A stretch of 64,000 nucleotides of DNA from Flavobacteriaceae bacterium GF1 (lineage in GTDB: Bacteria; Bacteroidota; Bacteroidia; Flavobacteriales; Flavobacteriaceae): contig WNKP01000019.1 of NCBI GenBank assembly GCA_009797885.1, forward strand, positions 19,726 to 83,725, read 5' to 3'. Positions 43,443 to 53,023 of the stretch are shown here, one piece after another. Every line of letters starts with the position of its first letter. Within the stretch, counting starts at the first letter, position 1. The position numbers and the translations under genes are program-made. The notes beneath the pieces were generated by a model, which ran no database searches, was not told the origin of the DNA, and saw only the letters and a list, made by a program, of their open reading frames with translations.

Positions 43443-44684
43443 TTATTGGTATTTTGATGGTGCGTAAGATGGTTTCCATTGCGTCTCGAATTTGGACACT
43501 ATTGTTGTTGCCACCATATCCCCCATACAGTTGACGGTGGTATTTCCCATATCGATCAAGCGGTAAATGCCCCCTACAATGGCCACAATCTCAATGGGCA
43601 AATTGAACGCTTCGGCAAATAGCATGGCGACCACCAGTCCCCCTCCAGGAATGCCGGATGAACCCTCAACCACCAACAGTCCGATCAATACAACTTGAAC
43701 CAGTTCTTGAAGGCTAAAATCCAATCCCGCGGCCTGCGCGGTGAAAATGAGGATTCCCGAAAGCATTATGGAAGTGCCATCCTTGTTGAACTGTGCTCCC
43801 ATGGGCAAGGTGAAGGAGTATACCTTTTTGGGAAGCTTCATTTTTGTTTCGGCAATGTCAAGTGCCACAGCCAGACTGGCCAAACTGCTGCAGGTAGCGA
43901 TTGTGGTGGCATAGAGCTCCTTGGTCTTTTTAAAAAACCAAGGGATGGAAACCTTTCCAACAGTGGTCAGCAGTAGCATATATACCACAATCATCAACAC
44001 CTGTCCCACATAAATTGTGGCGATGAACTTGCCCAGGGCCCCTGCAATATTCGATCCAAATTCGCCGAAGGTAGCCGCCATCAAGGCACCGAGACACAGT
44101 GGGGACAATAGCAATATGTATTCCACCAATTTACGCATCAGACCGGCCAAAAGGTCATATCCCTTTTCCAAAGGTTCCCGCGCCTTCGGGGGGAGCTTTA
44201 GGGTGACTATTCCTAAAAGGACGGCAAAAACCACTATTTGAATGAGGTTTCCCTCAGCAAAGGATTTAAAAATATTGACCGGAATCATACTCAACAAAAG
44301 GTCGCCCACATTTGGAATTTGACCTATGTCCTTGGACACTTCCGCCTTTAGCGTCATTCCAACACCGGCTTTGGATATATTCATCAAACCTATACCGATT
44401 ATGATGGCCATGATGGTGGAAAAAACATACCACAGCAGCACTTTGCCCCCAATTCTGCCAAAACTTGAAATACTGTTCAACGAGGCTATCCCCGATAAAA
44501 GATTAAAGAAAACCAGCGGGATGGCGGCCATCAGCAAGAGGTTCAAAAAACCGATTCCCAGTGGTTTTACCACTAGGGCCTCTTCCTTGAACACCAGCCC
44601 AGCAATGGCACCAAATAGCATCCAAAGGAGGACCCTGGTCGCGAAGGGAATTCGTAAATACTGTTTTAGTGCTCTTTTAAACAT
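43443..44684 (-). CDS. Dicarboxylate/amino acid:cation symporter (DAACS family)
   Basis: A 413-residue inner-membrane protein. The transport core is visible: serine-rich hairpin loop near ATCSSLASLAVAL, LPMGAQFNKDGTSIML (equivalent of the family NMDGT motif, here NKDGT), the second hairpin VEGSSGIPGGGLVVAML, and the substrate-binding YRLIDMGNTTVNCMGDM. It should import glutamate, aspartate or C4-dicarboxylates with Na+ or H+. It follows the aminotransferase gene by 13 bp. Confidence 0.92.
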   Translation of the reverse strand: MFKRALKQYLRIPFATRVLLWMLFGAIAGLVFKEEALVVKPLGIGFLNLLLMAAIPLVFFNLLSGIASLNSISSFGRIGGKVLLWYVFSTIMAIIIGIGLMNISKAGVGMTLKAEVSKDIGQIPNVGDLLLSMIPVNIFKSFAEGNLIQIVVFAVLLGIVTLKLPPKAREPLEKGYDLLAGLMRKLVEYILLLSPLCLGALMAATFGEFGSNIAGALGKFIATIYVGQVLMIVVYMLLLTTVGKVSIPWFFKKTKELYATTIATCSSLASLAVALDIAETKMKLPKKVYSFTLPMGAQFNKDGTSIMLSGILIFTAQAAGLDFSLQELVQVVLIGLLVVEGSSGIPGGGLVVAMLFAEAFNLPIEIVAIVGGIYRLIDMGNTTVNCMGDMVATTIVSKFETQWKPSYAPSKYQ

Positions 44685-44697
44685 CGTATGATTTCAA

Positions 44698-45867
44698 TCA
44701 ATGGGACTGCACAAATCGCTGTAATCGTTTGAGGCCCTCTTCCAATTCGTCCCACGATTTGACGCAGGTAAACCTAACGTAATTCTCCCCAAATTCCCCA
44801 AAGGAAGACCCATGGACAATGGCAACCGATTCTTTTTCCAGCAGTTGTTCCGTAAATGCATAGGAGCTTGTTCCCAATTGGGAGATATCGACCCAAGCAT
44901 AGAACCCTCCTTCGGGGCGATGGCATTTTAGGCCCTGGATACCATCAATGAAATCGGTACAATACAACACCTTTTTCTCCCATTCCAACCAGTAGTTTAA
45001 AACTTCATCCTGTGGTTCTCCGCAGGCAATCGCCGCACCGATCTGTACAAAGGAATTTACGCTGGTAATCAAATGCTGTTGCAACTTTTCCAACTCCTTA
45101 ATGATGTCCTCACTGGAGTAAATGAAACCGACCCTCCAACCACCCATTGAAAAACTCTTTGTAAAGCTCATTAGGGTAATGGTACGATTTTTCATGCCGG
45201 GAAGTGTTGCCAGGTTGGTATGTTTATGGCCATTCCAGACCACCCTTTCATACACCTCATCGGTAATTACGATAAGGTTGTTTGCGATGGCAACGTCTGC
45301 AATGATCTGAAGATCTTCCTTGGAGTGGACCACCCCAGTTGGATTATGTGGAGAGCAAAGGATGATCACTTTTGTCCGTTGGGTCACCGCCTTCTCCAAA
45401 TCGTCCTTGGTCCATCTAAACCCATTTTCGGCCTTTAAGGGCACTTTAACCGCCTTTCCCCCCAAATAGTGAACCGTTTGGGTGTAACTCACAAAACAGG
45501 GATCTTCCACAATGACCTCGTCACCTGGATTTATACAGGCCAGGAGACCTATGGTGAGCCCTTGTTTGCACCCCATGGTGGCGATGACCTCCCTTTCTGG
45601 ATCGGCATCAATTTTATTGTCCCGTTTCAGTTTTTCGGCTATCGCGTTCCTGTAGATGGTCTTTCCCCTTGCCATGGTTTGATGGGTATCCCCAGCATTT
45701 ATTGCCGCTATGGTCCCACTGGTAATATAAGCGGGTGTGGGCTCAAAAGCACGACCGGCGGAAAAATCGTATACATCTTTCCCTTGTTCGCGAATGACCT
45801 GGGCCTTATCTGCAATACCTACGGTTGCTGAAAAACTGGAATCTAAAACTCTCTTGGATAAATTCAT
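44698..45867 (-). CDS. PLP-dependent class I/II aminotransferase
   Basis: A 389-residue cytoplasmic enzyme of fold type I. Blocks include DFSAGRAFEPTPAYI, MGCKQGLTIGLLACINPGDEV, SPHNPTGVVHSKEDL, TDEVYERVVWNGHKH and the PLP lysine in SFTKSFSMGGWRVGF, with the carboxylate-binding Arg near the end (ENYVRFTCVKS). It matches the aspartate aminotransferase subgroup. Together with the symporter and protease it points to amino-acid catabolism. A strong hairpin lies just upstream at 45888-45919. Confidence 0.92.
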   Translation of the reverse strand: MNLSKRVLDSSFSATVGIADKAQVIREQGKDVYDFSAGRAFEPTPAYITSGTIAAINAGDTHQTMARGKTIYRNAIAEKLKRDNKIDADPEREVIATMGCKQGLTIGLLACINPGDEVIVEDPCFVSYTQTVHYLGGKAVKVPLKAENGFRWTKDDLEKAVTQRTKVIILCSPHNPTGVVHSKEDLQIIADVAIANNLIVITDEVYERVVWNGHKHTNLATLPGMKNRTITLMSFTKSFSMGGWRVGFIYSSEDIIKELEKLQQHLITSVNSFVQIGAAIACGEPQDEVLNYWLEWEKKVLYCTDFIDGIQGLKCHRPEGGFYAWVDISQLGTSSYAFTEQLLEKESVAIVHGSSFGEFGENYVRFTCVKSWDELEEGLKRLQRFVQSH

Positions 45868-45887
45868 AGTTGTACTTTATATACAGA

Positions 45888-45919
45888 ACAAGCGGCGATA
45901 TGGCGACATCGCCGCTTGT
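45888..45919. repeat. Strong intercistronic hairpin, 12-bp perfect stem
   Basis: ACAAGCGGCGAT (45888-45899) and ATCGCCGCTTGT (45908-45919) are perfect reverse complements with an 8-nt loop. It sits between the surface lipoprotein and aminotransferase genes. On the transcript it is followed by TCTGTATATA, not a clear T-run, so partial termination or mRNA protection of the upstream part is more likely than full termination. Confidence 0.7.
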
Positions 45920-45958
45920 ACCAACTAACTCAAATAAACTAACTTAATCAAAAAAATG

Positions 45959-47086
45959 CTATTTCACCCCTATTCTGATGGCATCCAAAAATACCAGTTC
46001 GGACCCGGAATTGTTGCCAATTTGGATAACCAGACTTCCCGTCTTTACGTTTTGTGCAAAGGCATTGAAGGTAAACCAACTGTTTTCAATGATATTTCCA
46101 GTGCCATCCGGTTGATCGCGCATATCGGCATTTTCATCCCCTCTAAAGGAGAGCAACAGTTCGTCACCGTCCGAAGTCCGCCAAAAGACATCAAACTCAT
46201 CGGAATCTTCCCAACTGGCATCCACAAAAAAGGTGGAAAGGGTTACTAAAAGGATTTCTACGTCCGGGGCAATAGTGATTTCATCAAATACGATTTCGGC
46301 CAGGCCGTCGGCATCGGAAGCGACATAGGCTTGCATACCGTCCTGGAAGAATGGCAAATCCCACTCATCGGGTTCGTTCAGTACGTTGGTAACCCCCCAA
46401 TAGAGCGAGGTGTCCTCTCCTCCTTCCTCTCCGGGAACGTAAGAGAAATCAAAGCCCATTTCACCACCGATGGAAACATAATCCACCGAATTCAGCCCAT
46501 CTTTATTGATCTGTTCCACCCCGTCGTCCGCTTCGTAGTTGTTGGTGGCCCCGGCGGTGGGTTCTTCAAAACCCGTAAAAGCAATAACATTTAGATTTTT
46601 GGTCTGATCTTCAACAGCAGCGGTAAATACCCCACTTCCCTGGGCCAACCGCAATCCCCCGGACACTTCAACCACTTCAAAGGTAACCGTATAATCCTTT
46701 ATCCCTTCCGTTACAATGGGGACCAATCTTAGGGTGGGATTGTTGCCCCCTTCCGGGATGGATACGGAAATCTGACCTGAGGAACCATCGGGTTCGGTAA
46801 TAAAGTCCACGCCATAAACGGCATTCTCCAGGCTTAGGGCAATGGTGGCATTGGCACTTTGGTTAAGGGTGAAACCAACGGAGAAAGGGATGGGAATCGC
46901 CTCTCCACCATCCTCAAAAACCGTGGTGGTAAGTCCATCTGCAATTCCGGCCACAAAAGTCTGGCCTTCCCTTGAAGCAACTTCATTTACCTCATCATTG
47001 TCACATGAGATTAGCAGCGCAATAAGCGCTAGGAACGCTGGGAAGGAAGAAGGTATTTTTGATTTTAATTGTAGGGATGTACTCAT
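45959..47086 (-). CDS. Surface lipoprotein with Calx-beta-like domain
   Basis: A 375-residue lipoprotein (lipobox LIALLISCDND). Residues about 60-150 resemble a Calx-beta-type beta-sandwich (VYGVDFITEPDGSSGQISVS, GIKDYTVTFEVVEVSGGL). The rest (about 165-375) is an acidic beta-rich domain starting NVIAFTGFEEPTAGATNNYE, with no recognised family. Its place directly after SusC and SusD suggests a surface binding partner of the transporter. Confidence 0.65.
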   Translation of the reverse strand: MSTSLQLKSKIPSSFPAFLALIALLISCDNDEVNEVASREGQTFVAGIADGLTTTVFEDGGEAIPIPFSVGFTLNQSANATIALSLENAVYGVDFITEPDGSSGQISVSIPEGGNNPTLRLVPIVTEGIKDYTVTFEVVEVSGGLRLAQGSGVFTAAVEDQTKNLNVIAFTGFEEPTAGATNNYEADDGVEQINKDGLNSVDYVSIGGEMGFDFSYVPGEEGGEDTSLYWGVTNVLNEPDEWDLPFFQDGMQAYVASDADGLAEIVFDEITIAPDVEILLVTLSTFFVDASWEDSDEFDVFWRTSDGDELLLSFRGDENADMRDQPDGTGNIIENSWFTFNAFAQNVKTGSLVIQIGNNSGSELVFLDAIRIGVK

Positions 47087-47147
47087 TTTTTCTCTTTTTT
47101 TATTGAACCCATTTCAAAAGGTTTAAATGAATTCATTGTATTCATTT

Positions 47148-48620
47148 TTAGTATCCATCATTCTGGACCATGTTCGGATTTCCGTTGAATTCGGCCAGGG
47201 GAATTGGCCAGGCGTACAGAAAAGTGGGATAATCCAAGCTACAGATATCCGCTGAGCAGTCATTTCTGGTGAATCCCCGTTGCAATCGTTTCAAATCGAA
47301 CAAACGGTTTCCTTCAAAAGCCAGTTCCTTTCTGCGCTCCGTTATGATGTCCTCAATAAGCTGGTTGCCGCTCGAAGCAATAGGGGAGGCATTGGCCCTT
47401 GCGGTAATCCTATTGACCAATTCCAGGGCCACGGCTTCCTGTCCGTTTCTGGCCTCTATTTCCGCTTTCATTAGGATCAATTCGGTCAATCGAATCACGG
47501 AATAGGGGGTGTCGTCCGGAGCAGCACCAAAATCTCCGGGATATTTGAACACGTGTTGGTCGGTGTTCTCGATTTTGTACCAATTCAATCGGAGGTCCTG
47601 AACCTCGTACAAATCGAATAAATCCCCGGAAATGGCATGGGCGGCATTGCCATTGTTTGAAGTATAAATGTCGATGATGGAGCGGTTTGTTGTGATAGCG
47701 GCCCCAGCCTCATTCACATACAATTGAAAGATACTTTCGGGAAGTACGATTGCTGTCCCTGCCCACTCATTGATGAATTCCAGATCCCCCAGGCCTGCGG
47801 AGGGATAAAGTCCGGTTGTATATTGGGAGACCAAACTATACCGTCCCGAGTTGATGACCTGATTGGCATCACTGAGGGCATTGGAATAATCCGTAATGTA
47901 AAAATACATTTTGGCCCTAAGGCTCAATGCCGAGAAATAATTGATAAAATAAAAATCGTCCCCGGATCTGTCTATGGCATTGCTGTTTTGGAGATCGGGC
48001 AGGGCCTCGTTGAATTCCTGAAAAATAAAGCTGAAAACTTCCCCAGCGGTGTTCCTTTCCGGCTGATTGGTCACACCCGTTGCCGTAACTATGGGTACCC
48101 CGGGATGGGACTGGCCTGAAGTGAAGTTATAATCCTGGGCAAAAACCTGCATCAAACAGAAATAGGTATAGGCCCTAATGATGCGTACCTCGGCAATGGC
48201 CTGAGCCTTTGCTTCGTCTGACATATCACCGACCGCATCGATGTTTTCAAGAAAGGTATTGGCATTGTTGATGAGCACATAGGCATCATCCCATAAAATA
48301 CTGGTGGTGTTGGCATTCAGGTTCAATAGGTAGGCGTGGGGCAGGCGGTCACTGTTTGCCCCGGCATCCTCCCTGTCCGAGGGAATCTTGCCATTGTCCG
48401 AAGCCGCATCACCGATGACCGAAAAATCGGTTCCGTACATTCCTTTGAGCTTTATGGAAGTATAGATACCGTTCAGCGCGGCCAAGGCACCGTCCTGGGT
48501 CTGAAATACCGATGAGGAGGCCACCTGGGTTTCGGGTTCAATATCCAAATAATCTTCGCAGCTCCATGTGGATAGTACTACGAGCGTCAAAAATGTATAT
48601 GTTTTACGTAAGGATTTCAT
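47148..48620 (-). CDS. SusD/RagB-family lipoprotein (amino-acid/peptide-type locus)
   Basis: A 490-residue lipoprotein (lipobox VLSTWSCED). SusD blocks: SSSVFQTQDGALAALNGIYTS, EVRIIRAYTYFCLMQVFAQDY, RLTELILMKAEIEARNGQEA, ITERRKELAFEGNRLFDLKR and a terminal NDGY. It follows its SusC by 12 bp. The partner enzymes downstream are a protease and an aminotransferase, so the substrate may be peptides rather than a glycan. Confidence 0.93.
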   Translation of the reverse strand: MKSLRKTYTFLTLVVLSTWSCEDYLDIEPETQVASSSVFQTQDGALAALNGIYTSIKLKGMYGTDFSVIGDAASDNGKIPSDREDAGANSDRLPHAYLLNLNANTTSILWDDAYVLINNANTFLENIDAVGDMSDEAKAQAIAEVRIIRAYTYFCLMQVFAQDYNFTSGQSHPGVPIVTATGVTNQPERNTAGEVFSFIFQEFNEALPDLQNSNAIDRSGDDFYFINYFSALSLRAKMYFYITDYSNALSDANQVINSGRYSLVSQYTTGLYPSAGLGDLEFINEWAGTAIVLPESIFQLYVNEAGAAITTNRSIIDIYTSNNGNAAHAISGDLFDLYEVQDLRLNWYKIENTDQHVFKYPGDFGAAPDDTPYSVIRLTELILMKAEIEARNGQEAVALELVNRITARANASPIASSGNQLIEDIITERRKELAFEGNRLFDLKRLQRGFTRNDCSADICSLDYPTFLYAWPIPLAEFNGNPNMVQNDGY

Positions 48621-48632
48621 AGTGCTATTTTT

Positions 48633-51569
48633 TTAAAAGGTTAAGTTGGCCGCAAAGGTTATGGTCCTGGGAATGGGATATGCCTCGGATGTGGGGTCGA
48701 ACCCTGGGAAGTCGGTCGTTGTCCATAAATTTTGACCGCTCAGTCTAAAGGAAACACCGTCCAGGCCTATTTGCTGTACAATCTCAATGGGTACATTGTA
48801 GCCCAATGTGATGTTCTGAAGCCGTACATAGGAAGCGTCATACAAGAACCGTGTACTTTCAAAGCCCCCATTGGGATTGTTCAGGCGTACCCTGGGAATG
48901 TCGGTGATATCCCCAGGCTGTTGCCAACGGTTCAATGCTATGGCCCATTGGTTGGCGGGAAAGTTCTGTCCATCCCCGTTCAGGGTTTCCCCCAAGTCAA
49001 AATACTCCTGGTTTCCTTCATTGAAGAAAAACATAAAGGACAGACTCAAATCCTTGTACCTAAAGGTATTGGTGATACTTCCATAGGCATCGGGACTTCG
49101 TTGGCCGACCACGGCCCTGCTTTCCTCCCCATCGTAATCCGAGGTTATATTGCCATCGACATCCAAATACAAGGGATCGCCCGTGGCAGGATCCACACGG
49201 GCATAACGCTGGTAAAAGAAATTATCCGACCGTCCGCCTTCTTGCCAGATGCGGTCACTAAAGACTACTTCCTGTGGCAACTGTCGTATTTCCTGATCAT
49301 AGAAAGCGATGTTGGCATCAGTTCGCCATGAAAAATTTTCACTTTGGAGAATGTAGGCGGCCAGGGAAACCTCAAAGCCCGTATTCAATAGTTCCGCATC
49401 GGAATTCACGGCTTGTTCCTCAAATCCTGTGGTTAGGGACAGCGGGAGTTCAAACAACAAATCCTCGGAAATCCTCCTGAAATAATCCACACTTCCGGTC
49501 AACCTATTGTTGAAGAGGTTAAAATCGACCCCAATATCGAGTTGCAGGTTTTTTTCCCATTGCAAACTTCTGTTGGGGGGAAAGGAAACGGTGATGCCCG
49601 GTAAAAAATCCGTGGGGTTCAGGGCGTAATCCCTGCCTAAACTAAACAGGTCCCTCCACAGAAAGTTACCAAAATTATTGTTCCCTGAAGAACCATAGCT
49701 AGCCCTGAGCTTAAGGTTGTTCACCAGATCGGAATCTGAAAGCAGGTCTTCGGAAAGGATATAGCTGAGTCCTACGGCACCGAAAGTACCCCACCGATTG
49801 TCCGGGCCAAAGTTGGAGGCGCCGTCCCTCCGTAGGGAACCTTCCAAAAACAGCTTGTCCTTATAATCGTAGTTGACCCTTCCAAAAAAACCGGCTACGG
49901 CATTGCCATCAAAGCCCGATTCAATATCAGAGGGGTCTATGGGACCTGTGGCGAGTCCAACATCGTTTAGGTTGGCGAATGTAAACCCCCTTCTTGACAC
50001 CTCGAGCAGGTTACTTCGAAACCTTGTAGTCTCAAAACCGGCCTTGATGCCAAGGGAATGGTTTTCACCAATGTCCGTGGTGTAGGAGAGCGAGCCCACA
50101 AAGTTGAAGGTGTTTTCGGAAGTGCGTGCTTCCGAGGCGTTTCCACCTTCGGTCTCCGCGAGATAGGTTTTCCCAATGGTCTCCTTAAAAATGGAAGTGT
50201 TGTAATAGTAATTTCCCAAAACCTCGCCCCGCAATTTTGGGGTGAAATTGTACCCGAGGTTCAGGGTGGTGTTGATGCTCCAGCTTTCAACATTATTCGA
50301 ATTAAGGGCGGCAGAAGCCACCGAATTGTGCTGTGCATTGCTGGGAATGTCAAAATTAAAACCGGAACCCACCAATTCCGGATTGGTATCGGGTTGCCCA
50401 AATATGGGTTCGATAGGGGCGGTGTTGAAGGCCCCTGAAAGTTGACCCGATCGGCCGGTTTGGGAAATAAGGTTGTCCTGATTTTGATAATTCAATTGCA
50501 TGCTTCCCCCAATGTCAATTTTGTCATTGAAATTATGGTCAACACTCAAGGTTCCAGTGACCCGTTCAAAACCGGTACCAATGACGGTCCCTTTTTGTTC
50601 GGTATACCCCAGGCCTGAGTAGAATGACGTCTTTTCATTGCCTCCCCTGGCCGAGAAGTCGTACTTTCTAAAGGATCCCGTTTGAAAAGCTTCGTTCACC
50701 CAATCCGTATCAAAGGCCTGGTCAATAGGAAGGAAAAAACCTGTTGAGGGGTCGTCCGGGTTTCTTCCATCATTGATCAATGCCTCCCGGTAATACTCCA
50801 CATATTCTGTGGTGTTCATCAACCTAAAATTGTTGGGGTTGGTATTTTCGGTAAAACCGACTTCTGTATTTAGGGAAAAAACGGTTTCTTGATTCCTTCC
50901 CTTTTTGGTGGTGATCAGGATGACCCCATTGGCGGCCCTGGATCCATAAATTGAGGCGGACGCAGCGTCCTTGAGAACGTTTACGGATTCAATGTCATTG
51001 GGGTTGATCTGGGAAAGTTCCCCGTTAAAAACAGCGCCATTCAATACGATCAACGGATCATCTCCGGCCAAAAGCGACCCTATTCCCCTGATCCTGAAAT
51101 CGGCACCCCCTCCGGGTTGCCCATTGCTTTCAAATACCTGGAGGCCAGGGGCAAGGCCCTGTAACGCGTTGGTAAAATTGGATAAGGGCTGTGTTTGGAT
51201 TTCTTCCGTGGTCACTACTTCCAGGGCTCCCGTAAGTGCCTTTTTGGTTGAAGTACCAAAGGCCACGACCACCACCTCATCCAGTTGACTAAGGTCCGGT
51301 ATCAGGGTCACGTCCACCGTATTTGAGGTAACGGGCACCTCCTGGGTTTTAAAGCCCAAATAGCTTATAATGAGAATTGCGCCCTGATCGGCGGTAATGG
51401 TATAGCTCCCATCAAAATCGGAAACGGTCCCTATGATGGTTCCTTTTACTTGAATGGACACGCCAAGTAAGGGCTGTTGGTCGTCTGAAGTAATTTTTCC
51501 CGTGACCCTGTTTTGGGCCATTAGAAAACTACTGGAAAATAAGATTGCGATACATAATCTGAGCTTCAT
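48633..51569 (-). CDS. SusC/RagA TonB-dependent transporter (amino-acid/peptide-type locus)
   Basis: A 978-residue outer-membrane transporter: signal peptide (MKLRLCIAILFSSSFLMAQ), carboxypeptidase-like domain (GKITSDDQQPLLGVSIQVKG), SusC signature EVVVVAFGTSTKKALTGALE, plug (KDAASASIYGSRAANGVILI) and barrel ending in ITFAANLTF. There is no STN domain. It starts the operon, 108 bp from a divergent gene of unknown type that may regulate it. Confidence 0.95.
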   Translation of the reverse strand: MKLRLCIAILFSSSFLMAQNRVTGKITSDDQQPLLGVSIQVKGTIIGTVSDFDGSYTITADQGAILIISYLGFKTQEVPVTSNTVDVTLIPDLSQLDEVVVVAFGTSTKKALTGALEVVTTEEIQTQPLSNFTNALQGLAPGLQVFESNGQPGGGADFRIRGIGSLLAGDDPLIVLNGAVFNGELSQINPNDIESVNVLKDAASASIYGSRAANGVILITTKKGRNQETVFSLNTEVGFTENTNPNNFRLMNTTEYVEYYREALINDGRNPDDPSTGFFLPIDQAFDTDWVNEAFQTGSFRKYDFSARGGNEKTSFYSGLGYTEQKGTVIGTGFERVTGTLSVDHNFNDKIDIGGSMQLNYQNQDNLISQTGRSGQLSGAFNTAPIEPIFGQPDTNPELVGSGFNFDIPSNAQHNSVASAALNSNNVESWSINTTLNLGYNFTPKLRGEVLGNYYYNTSIFKETIGKTYLAETEGGNASEARTSENTFNFVGSLSYTTDIGENHSLGIKAGFETTRFRSNLLEVSRRGFTFANLNDVGLATGPIDPSDIESGFDGNAVAGFFGRVNYDYKDKLFLEGSLRRDGASNFGPDNRWGTFGAVGLSYILSEDLLSDSDLVNNLKLRASYGSSGNNNFGNFLWRDLFSLGRDYALNPTDFLPGITVSFPPNRSLQWEKNLQLDIGVDFNLFNNRLTGSVDYFRRISEDLLFELPLSLTTGFEEQAVNSDAELLNTGFEVSLAAYILQSENFSWRTDANIAFYDQEIRQLPQEVVFSDRIWQEGGRSDNFFYQRYARVDPATGDPLYLDVDGNITSDYDGEESRAVVGQRSPDAYGSITNTFRYKDLSLSFMFFFNEGNQEYFDLGETLNGDGQNFPANQWAIALNRWQQPGDITDIPRVRLNNPNGGFESTRFLYDASYVRLQNITLGYNVPIEIVQQIGLDGVSFRLSGQNLWTTTDFPGFDPTSEAYPIPRTITFAANLTF

Positions 51570-51626
51570 TCCATATAGTATTAGTTAGGGTCATAAAAGT
51601 CATCCAAAAAAGCAATCCCACCTCCA

Positions 51627-51667
51627 TTTTTTGGAAAAAAGAAAATTATTTCAGAAATTTTCAGAAA
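51627..51667. promoter_or_regulatory. Candidate binding sites in a divergent promoter
   Basis: Within the 108-bp gap, TTTTTTGGAAAAAA (51627-51640) has A/T dyad arms, and TTTCAGAAA occurs at 51649-51657 and 51659-51667, exactly one helical turn apart. The direct repeat lies just before the ATG of the plus-strand gene, so it may be an autoregulatory site. Confidence 0.4.
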
Positions 51668-51677
51668 ATACTACAAC

Positions 51678-52817
51678 ATGACCTACTCCAATAGTGAAAG
51701 CGCCGAACTGATCAAAAAGACTGTTGATTACCTGAAATCGCAGAAGATTTCGCAGCAGGAAATCGAAAGCCGGTTAAACTATACCTCCCTGAGTAAGGCC
51801 AAAAATTATGAGCGGTACCCGCAACCGGTCATTGAGAAAAAAACAAGGAACGAACTCCTGGAAGCCTTACTATCCGAGTTTTCGCTGATCTACAATCCGG
51901 CCACCGATCGGATCGAACGAAAAGGGGATGTTTCCGTGCCCCCGGATTTAAATGATGTTCAGTATTATATGATGCACTACTATGCTTTTGCTCGGGGTGT
52001 TGTGGATAGGGCCTTGGTCAAGGTAATCAACAAGCGCAAGGTGATCATGGACTACCGGATCCAAGAACACTGGGAAGGCACCTATACGGTCATTGAAAAC
52101 TATACCTTTATTGAGGTCACCAAAATGGGGTACACGACTCCCGTTAAAAAATTGATCTCCCTTTTTTCAGGAACCATGAAGTACGGCCACGATTACCTTC
52201 TGGGCACGTACAGCACCGTAAAACGTGATGGTTTTCCTGCGGCAGGGCGAATCATTCTTGAGCGCTGCGCGGATGCAAAGGCTGCAAAGACCAAATTGGA
52301 AACGGCCAGTGATTATCGCATCATGGCCTATTTAAAGGACAATGTGTACATTACCAAACTACGGACGCCGAACACCCTTGATGAAATCGTGTCCACACAC
52401 CATTTTCATTACCTAAAACTGGTAGGGGACTATAAATTTATCTATCCTGCGGACAACGGGACCATGACTGCCATTGACCTGAGCATTGAAAAGGACTTTT
52501 CCGCCCAAATGGAGATCAACCAGGTCATCTACACCGGGTATGCCAGCTTTGTGAACATCAACACCTTGAATATCCGATTTACACGAAAGAACCAAGATAG
52601 CATTGCCATCAGCAAACAGATCCTTAATCTTCATATCAATGTCCGAAGGCCTTTTGAGGGCTATGTCTATAGCTGTTCTTCATCGAGTCCGATTATCCAT
52701 GCGGAACCCAGCTCCTTTATTTCCTACCTGATCTTGAAAAAAAAGTACAAGCCGGAGGTTTTACAACGACTGAAACCGGAGCTGCTTATGGCCAAAAGGA
52801 TTGCTTCTTTAGGTTGA
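51678..52817 (+). CDS. Unrecognised protein, putative regulator divergent from SusC
   Basis: A 379-residue cytoplasmic-looking protein without signal peptide or membrane helix. Residues about 8-35 (LIKKTVDYLKSQKISQQEIE) look like the first helices of an XRE-type helix-turn-helix, and TRNELLEALLSEFSLIYNPA follows. Residues about 90-379 are beta-rich with a basic tail (ILKKKYKPEVLQRLKPELLM). I know no family for it. It is divergent from a SusC operon over a 108-bp gap with repeat motifs, the usual place of a dedicated regulator. That role is inference. Confidence 0.6.
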   Translation: MTYSNSESAELIKKTVDYLKSQKISQQEIESRLNYTSLSKAKNYERYPQPVIEKKTRNELLEALLSEFSLIYNPATDRIERKGDVSVPPDLNDVQYYMMHYYAFARGVVDRALVKVINKRKVIMDYRIQEHWEGTYTVIENYTFIEVTKMGYTTPVKKLISLFSGTMKYGHDYLLGTYSTVKRDGFPAAGRIILERCADAKAAKTKLETASDYRIMAYLKDNVYITKLRTPNTLDEIVSTHHFHYLKLVGDYKFIYPADNGTMTAIDLSIEKDFSAQMEINQVIYTGYASFVNINTLNIRFTRKNQDSIAISKQILNLHINVRRPFEGYVYSCSSSSPIIHAEPSSFISYLILKKKYKPEVLQRLKPELLMAKRIASLG

Positions 52818-52847
52818 TTTTTGATGGGGAATTACATCGGCATGGTT

Positions 52848-52908
52848 GCCTGCCAAAAGGTGGTTTTTTAGGTGTGTTGTGGGGATTGGTTTTTGGTGAG
52901 GTTTGATG
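52848..52908. repeat. Left copy of a ~60-bp dispersed repeat
   Basis: GCCTGCCAAAAGGTGG, then TTTTTTAGGTG, GGGATTGGTTTT and GGTGAGG, matches 61450-61511 in the same orientation with a few substitutions and one-base indels. It begins about 30 bp after the stop of the putative regulator gene. The A-run and T-run halves can pair into a hairpin. Confidence 0.75.
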
Positions 52909-53023
52909 TTTTCATCGAATAAAGGATTACATTTAAAGGTAATGACCGAACGGTTCAAAACAAATAATTGAAAGTGTTTAAAGTTATCAATTCAACGAAC
53001 CATGATTCACTTAGTTTTATGAT

